A stretch of DNA of 64,000 nucleotides from Notamacropus eugenii (lineage: Eukaryota; Chordata; Mammalia; Diprotodontia; Macropodidae), in assembly GCF_028372415.1 (NCBI RefSeq), contig NC_092879.1, positions 97,593,067 to 97,657,066 on the forward strand. Reading direction: 5' to 3'. The notes beneath the pieces were generated by a model. That model did no database searches and had not been told where the DNA came from. It worked only from the letters and a program-made list of their open reading frames with translations. Shown piece after piece: positions 63,419-64,000 of this stretch (positions are counted from its first letter, which is position 1; every line of letters begins with the position of its first letter). Both the position numbers and the translations under genes were made by a program.

Positions 63419-64000
63419 TGGAGAAGAGAAGACAGAGCCATGTAATGGGATGGCTGATTCAACGACTTATAAGGGCTGCTTTGTGGAGGAGAGGCCTAGG
63501 AGATTCTGGAGCAGGGGCGGAGGGAGTCAAGTCTAGTCAGGAAGCATTTTGGAGGCACTCTGCTAAGCCTTTGGGATACAAAGAAAGAGAAAAGCAAGGC
63601 TCTGACCTCAGGAAGCTCCCAATCTACTGTAGGAGACATCATGGAAAGAGTTGAGTACATACAAAATGCCATCAGGACAACCCCGAGGGCCACCAGGAAA
63701 GGATAAGTGCAATTCTAACTCTAAATACCTCTGATTCCAAGGTAGAATTTTAGCTGAGATGTGGGAGAGGCCCAGGGACAAATAGCCAAAGTACCCAGAG
63801 GCTGGAGATCAAGGGTCTTTTGCAAGAAACAAGGAGAAAAGGAGTATGTAGAGGGGAATAGAGTGGAAGGCGGCTTCCAAGGCCAGAATGGGTCAAGCAG
63901 AAAATTTCTGGGGAAGATAAAAGGAGCCCTGGACTTTGAGGAGGAGAGTAGGTACCATGGACCCTCCTGGGCTTTAGGGAGACCCCTTTGGTGAATGGAG
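63419..64000. other. Right edge of window, no gene recognised
   Basis: Open frames here match no family known to me. Part of it may be a continuation of decayed L3/L2-like sequence. Confidence 0.35.

Overview
The window looks like nuclear DNA from a marsupial, probably an Australian one. The evidence is WSINE1-like and MAR1-type tRNA SINEs, marsupial L1 and half-L1 (HAL1-type) elements, an RTE LINE 3' end, much L2/MIR/CR1, and two marsupial-like host genes. Repeat family names are recalled from known consensus patterns, not from a search. The two genes suggest the X chromosome segment equivalent to human Xq23.

Layout: (i) 5.1-19.0 kb holds the ALG13 gene on the minus strand. Its CpG-rich promoter lies at about 18.4-19.1 kb. 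Four coding exons (18728-18808, 16213-16375, 13494-13632, 5239-5353) encode the complete 165-residue short isoform, the catalytic half of the ALG13/ALG14 UDP-GlcNAc transferase. Splice sites and phases all agree, and a poly(A) signal follows the stop. Exons for the long OTU/Tudor isoform were not found and would be expected left of position 5000. (ii) 42052-42324, minus strand, is an intact single-exon reading frame for SERTM2, a 90-residue single-pass membrane protein. (iii) 58.16-58.82 kb, minus strand, is a 5'-truncated HNRNPC-like retrocopy. (iv) Nearly everything else is intron or intergenic DNA made of nested retrotransposons, a solo-LTR-like fossil beside the ALG13 promoter, two copies of a palindromic hAT-type MITE, and microsatellites.

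The order ALG13(-), SERTM2(-) matches my recollection of human Xq23 in inverted orientation. There DCX follows SERTM2 and points away from it, so DCX is expected to the right of this window. No DCX exon was recognised here.

No previously undescribed gene system was found. The most informative structures are the reconstructable ALG13 short transcript, the conserved SERTM2 frame, several transposon-into-transposon insertions with readable target-site duplications, and a foreign segment of about 0.8 kb that splits an L1 copy.
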